This document shows positions 51,275 to 59,960 of a stretch of 64,000 nt of DNA, piece by piece. Source of the stretch: Collinsella sp. GTDB taxonomy: Bacteria; Actinomycetota; Coriobacteriia; Coriobacteriales; Coriobacteriaceae. A model generated the notes under the pieces. It had not been told where the DNA came from. It made no database searches and worked only from the letters and a program-made list of their open reading frames with translations. Each line of letters starts with the position of its first letter. Within the stretch, counting starts at the first letter, position 1. The stretch covers positions 87,987-151,986 of the forward strand of contig JAUMMZ010000032.1 of assembly GCA_031296755.1 (NCBI GenBank), given 5' to 3'. Made by a program: the position numbers and the translations under genes.

Positions 51275-53740
51275 ATGCGGCATGTGCATATTCATGTGAC
51301 GGGCATTGTGCAGGGCGTTGGCATGCGGCCATTTGTGTATCGCGAGGCTATGGCGCATGGCATTTGCGGCTGGGTACTCAATGCGGGCGACGGCGTGCAC
51401 ATCGAGGCGCATGCTTCGGTCGAGGCGCTCGATACTTTTGTTGCCGCGCTTTCTGAGCATGCGCCTGCGGCAGCCCGCGTAGAGCATGTCGAGGTTGTGG
51501 GGTTGGCAGCCAACGGTTGGGATGCCGCCAATGAACAGGGTTTTCGCATCGTAGCATCGCAGGACCAGACCGCGCACACGACGCTCGTCTCGCCCGATAT
51601 CGCCACCTGTGACGACTGCCTGCGCGAACTGTTCGACCCCGCCGACCGACGCTATCACTACCCCTTTATCAACTGCACTAACTGCGGCCCACGCTTTACC
51701 ATCATCCGGTCGCTGCCTTATGACCGAGCGGCCACGTCGATGGATTGTTTTCCCATGTGTCCCAAGTGCGCCGCGGAGTATGCCGACCCACTCGACCGGC
51801 GTTTTCACGCGCAGCCCGATGCCTGCTTTGACTGCGGGCCGCATATTACCTGGCGCGAGGCAGAGGGCGACATGGAGCTCGAAGGCTCGGGGGCGACGCC
51901 AGCCGTCGGCAGCACGCGCGAAACCAGCGATGCCATTATTGACCGCTGTGTCGAGTTGCTGGCCAGCGGCGGTATTGTCGCCATCAAGGGCCTGGGCGGA
52001 TTCCATCTGGCTTGCAACGCCGCCAACGAGCAGGCAGTGGTCGAGCTGCGCCGTCGCAAGCGCCGCAGCAACAAGCCGCTTGCCGTTATGGTGCGCAGCC
52101 TTGCCGATACTGAACGCCTGTGCCATGTCGATGATGCCGAGCGCGACTTGCTAACCGGTAGCATCCGCCCCATCGTGCTGTTGCGCCGGCGTGCTGTTGG
52201 CGAGGGAGATTCCCCCGACGCCCTTACACTCGCGCCATCCGTCGCGCACGACCTTCCCGAGCTCGGCGTCATGCTCCCCTACACCCCGCTTCAGCATCTG
52301 TTGCTTGCCGCGGCAGAAGCCCGCGGTATGCACGCGCTCGTCATGACCAGCGGAAACCTGAGCGAAGAACCCATCGAGACCGACGATGACCTTGCCTGGG
52401 AACACCTCGTTGCCGCCGGCATTGCCGACGCGCTGCTCGGTAACGACCGCGCGATCCTCTCGCGCTACGACGACTCTGTAGTGCGCGTGGTCGACGGCGC
52501 CGTTATGCCCGTGCGCCGCGCTCGCGGATATGCACCCCAGCCGCTGCCGTTGCCGGCGCTCGACCGCGCTCCGTCCTGCGTGCTCGCCTGCGGGCCACAA
52601 CAAAAGGCCACGATTGCGCTCACGCGTGAAGGGACGAACGGCGAGGCAACCTGTTTTGTGTCGCAGCATATCGGCGATGTTGAAAACGGCGGGACCTTCG
52701 ATGCCTGGAACGCTGCGCGCACGCGCTTGGAAGATCTCTTTGATTTGGCGCCCGCCGCCTTGGCCTGCGATTTACACCCCAGCTATCTATCGGGCCAGTG
52801 GGCGCGCGAGCAGGCGCGAAAATGCAATCTGCCGCTCGTCGAGGTGCAGCACCATCATGCGCATATCGCGAGCGTAATGGCCGAAGCCATCGCCGCGGGC
52901 CAGCTTACAACCGACGCGCGTGTCCTTGGCATCGCCTTTGACGGCACCGGCGCCGGCACCGATGGGACCATTTGGGGCGGCGAGTTTCTTGTTGCCAGCC
53001 TTGGCGGCTTTGAGCGCGCCGCGCATTTGCGCACCTGGGCGCTCCCCGGCGGGGCGGCCTCCGTGCGCGACGCCTGCCGCAACGCCTTTGCCCTGCTCAG
53101 TGAGCTCGGCCTGCTCGAGCACCCAGGTGCCGCTCGGCTTTTGGACAGCCTCGGCGAGCAAACGCGCAGCGTGACAGCCACCATGATCGAGCGCGGCATC
53201 AACAGCCCGCGTACCAGCAGCATGGGGCGTCTCTTTGATGCCGCGGCAGCAATTCTGGGCATCTGCGACAAGGCAACCTACGAGGGCGAACCCGCCATCG
53301 AGCTTGAGGCTGCCGCCTGGCGCGCGCTCGACAACGAAATCGCCCATTTTCCCGACGACAACGCCGGCCATTTCGCATCTGGCCCATCGTGGCTGAACGG
53401 CCCCCATGTTCTGGATCAGAAAGCACTCTTTGAGACACTTTTGGGAGGAACTGAAGCCGGAGCGCCCGCCGACAGGCTCGCACTCGACTTCCATGTCGCC
53501 GTCGCGCGCTCCTCGGCGCGCATCGCCAGCGATATCTGCGCGCACGAGGGCATCGACACCGTCGCGCTCTCGGGCGGCGTGTTCATGAACCGACTTCTGC
53601 TTCAACTCCTCACCCGCGAGCTCAAAAGCGCAGGCCTTACTGTCCTCGTCCCCCAAACCGTGCCCGTTAACGACGGCTGCATCGCCTACGGTCAGGCGGC
53701 AGTCGCACGCGCTCGCCTCGCGCAGATTGCATCACAGTAG
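51275..53740 (+). CDS. hypF: Carbamoyltransferase HypF
   Basis: An 821-residue protein making the CN ligands of the NiFe-hydrogenase centre from carbamoyl phosphate. In order: acylphosphatase domain (about 1-90, VQGVGMRPFVYREA), two zinc fingers (CDDC/CTNC and CPKC/CFDC), YrdC-like domain (IVAIKGLGGFHLACNA) and Kae1-like domain with VQHHHAHIASV and FDGTGAGTDGTIWGGE. ATG 51275 follows GATGAGGGGTGTCAC. First of hypF-C-D-E. Confidence 0.96.
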   Translation: MRHVHIHVTGIVQGVGMRPFVYREAMAHGICGWVLNAGDGVHIEAHASVEALDTFVAALSEHAPAAARVEHVEVVGLAANGWDAANEQGFRIVASQDQTAHTTLVSPDIATCDDCLRELFDPADRRYHYPFINCTNCGPRFTIIRSLPYDRAATSMDCFPMCPKCAAEYADPLDRRFHAQPDACFDCGPHITWREAEGDMELEGSGATPAVGSTRETSDAIIDRCVELLASGGIVAIKGLGGFHLACNAANEQAVVELRRRKRRSNKPLAVMVRSLADTERLCHVDDAERDLLTGSIRPIVLLRRRAVGEGDSPDALTLAPSVAHDLPELGVMLPYTPLQHLLLAAAEARGMHALVMTSGNLSEEPIETDDDLAWEHLVAAGIADALLGNDRAILSRYDDSVVRVVDGAVMPVRRARGYAPQPLPLPALDRAPSCVLACGPQQKATIALTREGTNGEATCFVSQHIGDVENGGTFDAWNAARTRLEDLFDLAPAALACDLHPSYLSGQWAREQARKCNLPLVEVQHHHAHIASVMAEAIAAGQLTTDARVLGIAFDGTGAGTDGTIWGGEFLVASLGGFERAAHLRTWALPGGAASVRDACRNAFALLSELGLLEHPGAARLLDSLGEQTRSVTATMIERGINSPRTSSMGRLFDAAAAILGICDKATYEGEPAIELEAAAWRALDNEIAHFPDDNAGHFASGPSWLNGPHVLDQKALFETLLGGTEAGAPADRLALDFHVAVARSSARIASDICAHEGIDTVALSGGVFMNRLLLQLLTRELKSAGLTVLVPQTVPVNDGCIAYGQAAVARARLAQIASQ

Positions 53741-53864
53741 CTCGCCCTCGCACGCCGCCGTCTCACAGGCGTAACGCGTTTGCCCGCGAACCCCACGAGC
53801 GCTACCATCAACTGATGGATTATTGAGCGCCTATCCAGCGCAAAGCGTATAAAAGGGGAACATT

Positions 53865-54125
53865 ATGTGCCTTGCCGTTCCCGGTAAAGTAGTCAAACGC
53901 GACGACGACCTCAAGGCCACCGTCGACATGATGGGCGTCGAGCGCCCCGTGTCGCTGCGACTCGTGCCGACGGCGCAGGTTGGTGACTACATTCTCGTAC
54001 ACGCCGGCTTTGGCATCCAGATTGTCGACGAGCAGGAAGCGCAAGAAACGCTCGAGCTCGTTAATGCCATGTCCGAGCTGATCGAAGAAGACCAGCTTGC
54101 CACCAACCCGGCCGAGGCATACTAG
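53865..54125 (+). CDS. hypC: Hydrogenase maturation chaperone HypC
   Basis: An 86-residue protein beginning MCLAVPGKV; Cys2 is the residue that carries the Fe(CN)2CO unit with HypD. Beta-barrel body with VGDYILVHAGFGIQ; normal length. The stop codon shares its last base with the hypD GTG start, so the partners are translationally coupled. Confidence 0.96.
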   Translation: MCLAVPGKVVKRDDDLKATVDMMGVERPVSLRLVPTAQVGDYILVHAGFGIQIVDEQEAQETLELVNAMSELIEEDQLATNPAEAY

Positions 54126-55237
54126 TGGCGGCCGAGCAGCCGGCGCGCTCCGGTATCGACTTCTCGGCATTCCGCGATCCCAAGCTGGCTCGCGAGCTCA
54201 TCGAGCGCATTCATGAGCTTGTCGGCGACCGCGCCATCAACCTTATGGAAGTCTGCGGCACGCATACTGTGAGCATCGGGCGCTATGGCTTTCGCTCCAT
54301 TATGCCGGCGGGGCTCAAGCTGCTGAGCGGCCCGGGTTGCCCCGTCTGCGTTACCGCCAACCGCGATATCGACCATGCGATCGCGCTCGCCAACATAGAC
54401 GGCGCCATCATCACCACCTTTGGCGACATGATGCGCGTGCCCGGATCATCCACCTCGCTCGCTGCGCAAAAGGCGGCGGGGCACGATATTCGCATCGTCT
54501 ACTCCCCGCTCGATGCACTCGATATCGCCGAGCAAAACCCTGATCGCCCGGTCATTTTTATGGGCGTGGGCTTTGAGACTACGACGCCCACCATCGCCGC
54601 CGCCATCTTGGAGGCCGAGGCGCGCGGGCTTTTGAACTTCTCGGTCTATTGCGCCCACAAGACCACGCCGCCGGCGTTGCGTGCCATCGCCAACGACCCC
54701 GAGACCGCCATCGACGGCTTTATCCTGCCGGGCCACGTCGCCACCATCACGGGCTTGGCGCCCTTTAGCTTTTTGGTCGACGAGTTCGATACCCCGGGCG
54801 TGGTCACGGGATTTGAGCCGGTCGATATCCTGCAGGGCATCTGCATGCTGGTCCAGATGGTTGTCGAGGGCAGGCCCGCGATTGGCAACGCCTACCGCCG
54901 TGGCGTCAACGCAGACGGCAACCCCGTGGCGCGCCAGCTGGTCGAGCAGGTGTTTGAGCCATGCGGCACCACGTGGCGCGGGCTGGGGCCGATTGCGGCT
55001 TCGGGACTCGCCATTCGTCCCGAGTTTTCGCACTTTGATGCCAGCATGCGCTTTGACGTGCCCATCGAGCCGACGGTTGAGCCGCGCGGATGCCGCTGCG
55101 GCGACGTGCTGCGCGGAGCCATTACGCCAAGCGACTGCCCCCTGTTCGGCCACGCTTGTACGCCCGAGCATCCCGTCGGCCCCTGCATGGTGAGCTCCGA
55201 GGGCAGCTGCGCAGCATATTTCCGCTACCGAGGCTAA
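54125..55237 (+). CDS. hypD: Hydrogenase Fe-cyanide assembly protein HypD
   Basis: A 370-residue Fe-S scaffold on which CN and CO are attached to iron. Motifs MEVCGTHT, LLSGPGCPVCVT, FGDMMRVPGS, GFETTTPTIAA and a Cys-rich C-terminus (RGCRCGDVLRG, CPLFGHACTPEHPVGPCMVS) are complete. GTG start overlaps hypC. Confidence 0.96.
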   Translation: MAAEQPARSGIDFSAFRDPKLARELIERIHELVGDRAINLMEVCGTHTVSIGRYGFRSIMPAGLKLLSGPGCPVCVTANRDIDHAIALANIDGAIITTFGDMMRVPGSSTSLAAQKAAGHDIRIVYSPLDALDIAEQNPDRPVIFMGVGFETTTPTIAAAILEAEARGLLNFSVYCAHKTTPPALRAIANDPETAIDGFILPGHVATITGLAPFSFLVDEFDTPGVVTGFEPVDILQGICMLVQMVVEGRPAIGNAYRRGVNADGNPVARQLVEQVFEPCGTTWRGLGPIAASGLAIRPEFSHFDASMRFDVPIEPTVEPRGCRCGDVLRGAITPSDCPLFGHACTPEHPVGPCMVSSEGSCAAYFRYRG

Positions 55238-55321
55238 TGGGTTCCGCCGTTCTAACGAACGGCGGACCGGTCGACGCTGCGCCTCACCCATATAATTCCA
55301 CCCACGATTGGAGTTTTCGAT

Positions 55322-56356
55322 ATGTCCCATAGCGTTACCGATAGCACCGTCCTGCTGGGTCACGGCTCCGGCGGCCAGATGATGAAACGCATCATCGACG
55401 AAGTCTTTTTAGATGCCTTTGGGTCGCCCGAGCTGCTCGAGGGCAACGACGCCGGCGTCGCTACGCTGCCCGCGGGCGGGCGCATCGCCATGTCGACCGA
55501 CAGCTTTGTAGTCTCGCCGCAGTTCTTCCCCGGTGGCAACATCGGCCGCCTCGCTGTATGCGGAACCGTCAACGACGTCGCGACCTCGGGCGCCAACGTG
55601 CGCTACCTATCGTGCGGCTTTATCCTCGAAGAGGGCTATCCCATGGATAGGCTCCGCCAGATTGTGCAGACGATGGCCGAGACGGCGCGCGAAGCGGGCG
55701 TGTCCATAATCACGGGCGACACCAAGGTGGTCGAGCGCGGCGGGGCCGACGGCGTCTACATCAATACCGCCGGCGTGGGCGAGGTGCCTGCGGGCGTGGC
55801 GCTCAGCGGCGCAAACTGCCAGCCCGGCGATGTCATCCTGGTATCGGGTACGCTGGGCGACCACGGCATCGCCATCATGAGCCAACGCGAGGGTCTGGCG
55901 TTTTCGAGCACCATCGAAAGCGATGCCGCGCCGCTCAACCACCTGATTGCCGATGTGCTTGCCGCAGCACCCGACACACGCTGCTTCCGCGACCCCACGC
56001 GCGGTGGCTTGGCGTCCACACTCAACGAGTTTGCCCAGGCCAGCGGCGTTGCCATGGAGATCGACGAGGAAGCTGTGCCCGTGCGCCCCGACGTGCAGGC
56101 AGCCTGCGAGATGCTCGGCTACGATGTGTTGCAGGTGGCAAACGAGGGCAAGATGGTCGCCGTCGTGCCGGCCGAGCAGGCCGATGCCGCGCTGGCGGCC
56201 ATGCGTGCCGCGCGCTACGGCGAAAACGCCGCGATTATCGGCCGCGTGCTGCCGTTTGGATCGGACGCTCGGCCCGTCGTGCGCGTACGCACCGGCTGGG
56301 GCTCGACCCGCATCCTCGACATGCTCGTGGGAGAGCAGCTGCCAAGGATTTGCTAA
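55322..56356 (+). CDS. hypE: Hydrogenase expression protein HypE
   Basis: A 344-residue PurM-like ATPase that dehydrates the carbamoyl group on its C-terminal Cys to cyanide. The essential C-terminus PRIC is present. LLGHGSGGQMMKRIIDEVF and EGNDAGVATLP mark the N-terminal half. ATG 55322 is 84 bases after hypD. With hypF, C and D it makes the Fe ligands; hypA is at 23662 and hypB is not in this window. Confidence 0.96.
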   Translation: MSHSVTDSTVLLGHGSGGQMMKRIIDEVFLDAFGSPELLEGNDAGVATLPAGGRIAMSTDSFVVSPQFFPGGNIGRLAVCGTVNDVATSGANVRYLSCGFILEEGYPMDRLRQIVQTMAETAREAGVSIITGDTKVVERGGADGVYINTAGVGEVPAGVALSGANCQPGDVILVSGTLGDHGIAIMSQREGLAFSSTIESDAAPLNHLIADVLAAAPDTRCFRDPTRGGLASTLNEFAQASGVAMEIDEEAVPVRPDVQAACEMLGYDVLQVANEGKMVAVVPAEQADAALAAMRAARYGENAAIIGRVLPFGSDARPVVRVRTGWGSTRILDMLVGEQLPRIC

Positions 56357-56461
56357 CGACAAAGGCTCAGGGCTATTAAAGATATTCAGATTCCAAACAT
56401 GCCCGGCACGCATGCCCAGTATCATGGGGTGCGTTTTACAACTCAAGCGGCAGGAGCACCC

Positions 56462-57130
56462 ATGGCAGCAGCTTTTTCCCATGTGATCTTTGACCTGGAC
56501 GGCACCATTCTCAACACGCTCGAGGACCTGGCGGCCGCCGGCAACCATACCTGCGAGGCGCACGGCTGGCCCACGTTTGCCGTTGACGAGTACCGCTACA
56601 AGGTGGGAAACGGCATGCTCAAGCTGGTTGAGCGCTTTATGCCCGCCGAGTACGCAGGCGACGGCCGCATGTTTGAGCAGACGCTTGCCGAGTTTAGGGC
56701 TTACTACGGCGAGCACAAGGAAGACCACACCGCTCCCTATGCCGGCACGATCGAGATGCTCGACCGCTTGCGCGCCGCGGGCGTTCAGCTTGCCGTGCTC
56801 ACTAACAAGGACCACGTCTCGGCGGCTCCGCTTATCGAAAAGTATTTTGGTTCCGAGCGCTTTGCGCTGGTGCAGGGCCGTGTCGATGCGTTTCCGCCCA
56901 AGCCCGAAGCACCCGTCACGCTGCATGTGATGGAAGAGCTAGGCGCCGACCCGGCGACCACGCTCTACGTAGGCGATTCCAATGTCGATATCCTGACCGG
57001 CCACAACGCCGGCCTTAAGAGTGCGGGCGTCAGCTGGGGCTTCCGCGGCCGCGCAGAGCTGGAAGCCGCCGGCGCCGACTACGTGGTGGACACCCAGGCA
57101 GAGCTCGCGGCGCTGGTGCTGGGCGAGTAA
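56462..57130 (+). CDS. HAD-superfamily phosphatase, phosphoglycolate-phosphatase-like
   Basis: A 222-residue hydrolase with nucleophile motif FDLDGTILNT, motif II LTNKD, and motif III/IV FPPKPEAP...YVGDSNVDILTG. A helical cap follows motif I, as in Gph-type enzymes; the exact substrate is not predictable. ATG 56462 follows GGCAGGAGCACCC, giving the standard N-terminus (the upstream frame is not family-like). It ends 42 bases before the second 31-bp array. Confidence 0.88.
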   Translation: MAAAFSHVIFDLDGTILNTLEDLAAAGNHTCEAHGWPTFAVDEYRYKVGNGMLKLVERFMPAEYAGDGRMFEQTLAEFRAYYGEHKEDHTAPYAGTIEMLDRLRAAGVQLAVLTNKDHVSAAPLIEKYFGSERFALVQGRVDAFPPKPEAPVTLHVMEELGADPATTLYVGDSNVDILTGHNAGLKSAGVSWGFRGRAELEAAGADYVVDTQAELAALVLGE

Positions 57131-57172
57131 CGAGCGACACTGCTTAACGCAGCTGCGGCAATTCTTCCGCGC

Positions 57173-57342
57173 GGAAAGCGCATCCCGTTTTGGAGCTCCG
57201 GAATGGGATGCGCTTTCCGTTTGAGGCGCATCAGGGAAACCGCATCCCGTTTCAGAGTAATATTCCGGGTCGCACTTTCCGTAACCCACCCCATCCGGAA
57301 AATGCGACCCACTATTCGGGCAAAAACCGGGTCGCGGTTTCC
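57173..57342. repeat. Six-site, 31-bp-period alternating array, copy 2
   Basis: The 15-bp motif (forward GGAAANYGCRWCCCG) starts at 57173, 57204, 57235, 57266, 57297 and 57328, alternating orientation, exact 31-base period. The first pair is a perfect 14-bp inverted repeat. Spacers share nothing with copy 1. Confidence 0.92.
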
Positions 57343-57367
57343 CAAGCACTCGATGCAACGCTGGCAC

Positions 57368-57640
57368 AAGGAGTGTCCCCAACTGCCGGCAGAAAAGGAA
57401 CGTCCCCAAGTGCCGCCTTCGGCAGCGATGGCAACGCCACAGGTACAAGCGCCACTTTAAGCCAGCCAAGGGAACACCGTTGTTTTGGCAACGACAGCGA
57501 AAGCCCGCCAGAGCGAGCAAGGTGCCTTGAAACGAGGCGGCATTGACCTTCTGGTCATGCCGCCGAAGTTGAAAGGCAGATTGCCGCTCTGGCGGGCTTG
57601 CAGCGTCGAGCAGTTACGGCGTTTGGTAAAACGCCGTAAC
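57368..57640. repeat. Structured intergenic element S, copy Y
   Basis: Stems: AAGCCCGCCAGAGCG (57501-57515) with 57575-57589; GGCGGCAT (57536-57543) with 57557-57564 capped by GACC-TTCT-GGTC; GTTACGGCGTTT (57613-57624) with 57629-57640. It lies 18 bases beyond the stop of the lipoprotein gene at 57659. Stem sequences differ from copy X but pairing is kept. Confidence 0.87.
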
Positions 57641-57658
57641 GAACTACCGCGTAACCCC

Positions 57659-58216
57659 CTAGTTCAGCATTGCATCCATCATCTCGGAGTTGACGGAGTC
57701 GTCGGCAGACCACTCGCCATCGTCGTTGCAGGTGTACTTGAAGATAACCGTGGTCTTCCTGGGCTCGGTGGCCTTGGTCACATCGACCATAACCTGACCG
57801 GCCATCTTGTACAGCTCGTCATCGGAAGGAACCGTGTCAAGCGCAGCGACCTTCTCCTGATACTGGGTGGAGAAGTCCTCGACGATCTTGTTCATAGATT
57901 TGCATGTAATAGAGACCTCGGCGGTCGCGACACCCTTGTCCTCGTCGACCGTCACGTCGCCGATCTTGTAGTCAAAGCCCTCAAGATAGGTCTTGGCGTA
58001 CTCCTTGGGATCGATACCCAGCTGCTCGAACTCGTCGCCCGAAGCCTCCTCCAGACCAGAGAGGAAGTCGTCGCCACCGTTCTTGACCTCGTCAAACTGC
58101 GTCGTAAGATCCTCGGTGATGAGCTCCTCAACCGAAGGACCTCCACAGCCGGAAAGCACGACCACGCATGCAACCAAGACGGCCATGAGGGGCGCAAGCA
58201 GCAGCTTCTTTTTCAT
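57659..58216 (-). CDS. Putative lipoprotein, unknown function
   Basis: A 185-residue protein with a signal sequence and lipobox VVLSGCGG (Cys about 24). The mature domain is acidic and helical at the start (VEELITEDLTTQFDEVKNGG) with a beta-rich C-terminal half containing a Cys pair. It resembles DUF5105-type lipoproteins of Firmicutes and Coriobacteria; that match is tentative. ATG 58216 follows GGGAGGAACAAC. Monocistronic; structured element S is at its 3' end. Confidence 0.72.
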   Translation of the reverse strand: MKKKLLLAPLMAVLVACVVVLSGCGGPSVEELITEDLTTQFDEVKNGGDDFLSGLEEASGDEFEQLGIDPKEYAKTYLEGFDYKIGDVTVDEDKGVATAEVSITCKSMNKIVEDFSTQYQEKVAALDTVPSDDELYKMAGQVMVDVTKATEPRKTTVIFKYTCNDDGEWSADDSVNSEMMDAMLN

Positions 58217-58393
58217 GTTGTTCCTCCCAATGAGCGGCACCGCGCTTCCCGGACGCGGCACACGTTGTAATAAGTAAGCCCATACTATCCACTTATGAAC
58301 ACCCTCGGCAACGCGAAGGCGTGGTCGGTTCGTTTTAGCGTCCGAACGGTTTGCAAGCCCGCCCAACGTACAATAAAACGCTTCCCCGCGATG

Positions 58394-58429
58394 CAATAAA
58401 AAAGGTGGCCGGAAAACCCGACCACCCTT
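58394..58429 (-). terminator. Terminator of the EIIA gene
   Basis: A GGTGG..CGG / CCG..CCACC stem; on the minus strand it runs into TTTTTTATT. Confidence 0.75.
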
Positions 58430-58452
58430 GCACATCCTTTGGATGCCGCAGT

Positions 58453-58989
58453 TTACTTGCGAACGACCTTAACGATGGCGTCACCAGCAGCAACGGCAGA
58501 CTCAGCCTCGACGGCGAGCTCGACGTCGGCGAACTCGGCGGTATTGGACACGGCCACGACGACGCAGTCCTTGTAGCCGGCAGCGGCGATCTTGGCGCGG
58601 TCGATCTTGAGCATGGGCTGGCCAGCCTTAACGACATCGTCAGCCTTGACGAAGCCCTCGAAGCCGTCGCCGTTCATGTTGACGGTATCGACGCCAACGT
58701 GCACCAAAACCTCGATGCCGCTATCAGACTGCAGGCCCACGGCGTGACCCATGGTGACGGTCACCTTGCCGTCGCAGGGAGCGTAGACCAGATCGTCCTC
58801 GGGCCACACGGCACAGCCCTTGCCCAGCACCTCGCCGCTAAAGACGGGATCGGGCACGTCGGCCATCTTGATGACCTTGCCCTTGACGGGCGAGCACAGC
58901 ACGTCGGCGCCGGCAGAAGTAGAGATGGAGGCAGGAGCAGCGGCAGCCGCGGGCTCAGCCTTCTTCTTGAACATGTCAAACAGACCCAT
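58453..58989 (-). CDS. PTS EIIA, glucose family
   Basis: A 178-residue phosphocarrier. After a short amphipathic N-terminus (MGLFDMFKKK) and an Ala-rich linker comes the EIIA-Glc fold with GHAVGL and EVLVHVGVDTV holding the two active-site His. It transfers phosphate to IIB domains and may regulate carbon use. ATG 58989 is chosen: AGGAGAAAACG is upstream and MGLFDMF is a family-like start. It is upstream of and divergent from the RpiR-like fragment. Confidence 0.92.
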   Translation of the reverse strand: MGLFDMFKKKAEPAAAAAPASISTSAGADVLCSPVKGKVIKMADVPDPVFSGEVLGKGCAVWPEDDLVYAPCDGKVTVTMGHAVGLQSDSGIEVLVHVGVDTVNMNGDGFEGFVKADDVVKAGQPMLKIDRAKIAAAGYKDCVVVAVSNTAEFADVELAVEAESAVAAGDAIVKVVRK

Positions 58990-59132
58990 ACGTTTTCTCC
59001 TCTTGATTAAGCGCAACGTTATGCGCATGCCTATGGTGATTATAGTGCCAAATGGCCAAATTGCTAAGGTAAGAGCTCGAATCGAGAGCCCTTCCGGTAG
59101 TACTCGTGGGATGAGTATCGCCTGCGCAGGTT

Positions 59133-59696
59133 ATGGAGCGCATGGAGGGGCTCTACCAGACCACGCTGGCCGAAACGCAGGAGCTGCTCGACCCCACGCA
59201 GATTGACCACGCCGCCAAGCTTATCGCGAACGCCCGACAGGTCGACATCTACACGGGCTCGCACAACCTCTATCCAGCGGGAATGTTCCGCGATCGCCTG
59301 CTCTCCGCCGGTAAAAGCGCGACGTGCCACGACGGCGTCGAGCCCCAGGTGCGAACGGCGCTCGCCTCGGGTCCCGACCATGCGGCAATCGTCATCTCCT
59401 ACAGCGGCCTTGCCCCCAACCTCAAGGGCATCTTGCCGATCCTCAGCAGTCGGCATGTCCCGGCCATCGTCATCGGCACGCCTTATTGCGCTCGCATTCA
59501 CCCCGGCTTTGCCGCCTACCTTACGGTGAGTGACCACGAGAGCATGACGCATCGCATCACGCAGTTCGCGAGCCACATCGCCGTGCAATACGTACTCGAT
59601 TCGCTCTACAGCAGCTACTTCGCCAAAGACTACGCCCGCTGCGCCGAATTCCTAGAGCGCTCATTCCCCTACACCCGCTTCCCCGGGCTCAAGTAG
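59133..59696 (+). pseudogene. RpiR-type SIS-domain protein lacking its DNA-binding domain
   Basis: A 187-residue protein equals the linker and SIS domain of RpiR regulators (IYTGSHNLYPAGMFRDRLLS, VISYSGLAPNLKGILPIL, the terminal QYVLDSLYSSYFAKDYARC). The N-terminal HTH of about 80 residues is absent; an in-frame TGA lies shortly upstream, and only promoter-sized space separates it from the EIIA gene. Either a truncated regulator or a stand-alone SIS sugar-phosphate sensor. No clear ribosome-binding site is seen, which favours decay. Confidence 0.6.
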
Positions 59697-59699
59697 CTA

Positions 59700-59864
59700 T
59701 TTAAAAACATCCCCAATGACTAACGGCCGACCTAATAACGACTTCTCGTCATTAGGTCGGCCGTTTCAACTCTAATAACTATTTATTCCGTAAACTCGTT
59801 ATTAGAATCTGACACAGGAGGCCAGGCTCACATGTGGTGATTAGTCATTGGGGACGTTCTTAAA
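59700..59864. repeat. Nested palindromic segment after the SIS gene
   Basis: Outer arms 59700-59723 and 59841-59864 (CCCCAATGACTAA type) enclose a strong terminator (59723-59767: ACGGCCGACCTAATAACG arm) and a second inverted repeat (59775-59811). AACGTCCCCAATGAC occurs again at 59880-59925 and at 39470-39490, so it is a repeat family. Confidence 0.7.
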
Positions 59865-59960
59865 CGACTAGTCAAACAAGAACGTCCCCGGTGACTAGCC
59901 ATTTAAGAACGTCCCCAATGACCACCCCGGCAACGCCGATGTTTTGGCAACGACAGACAC

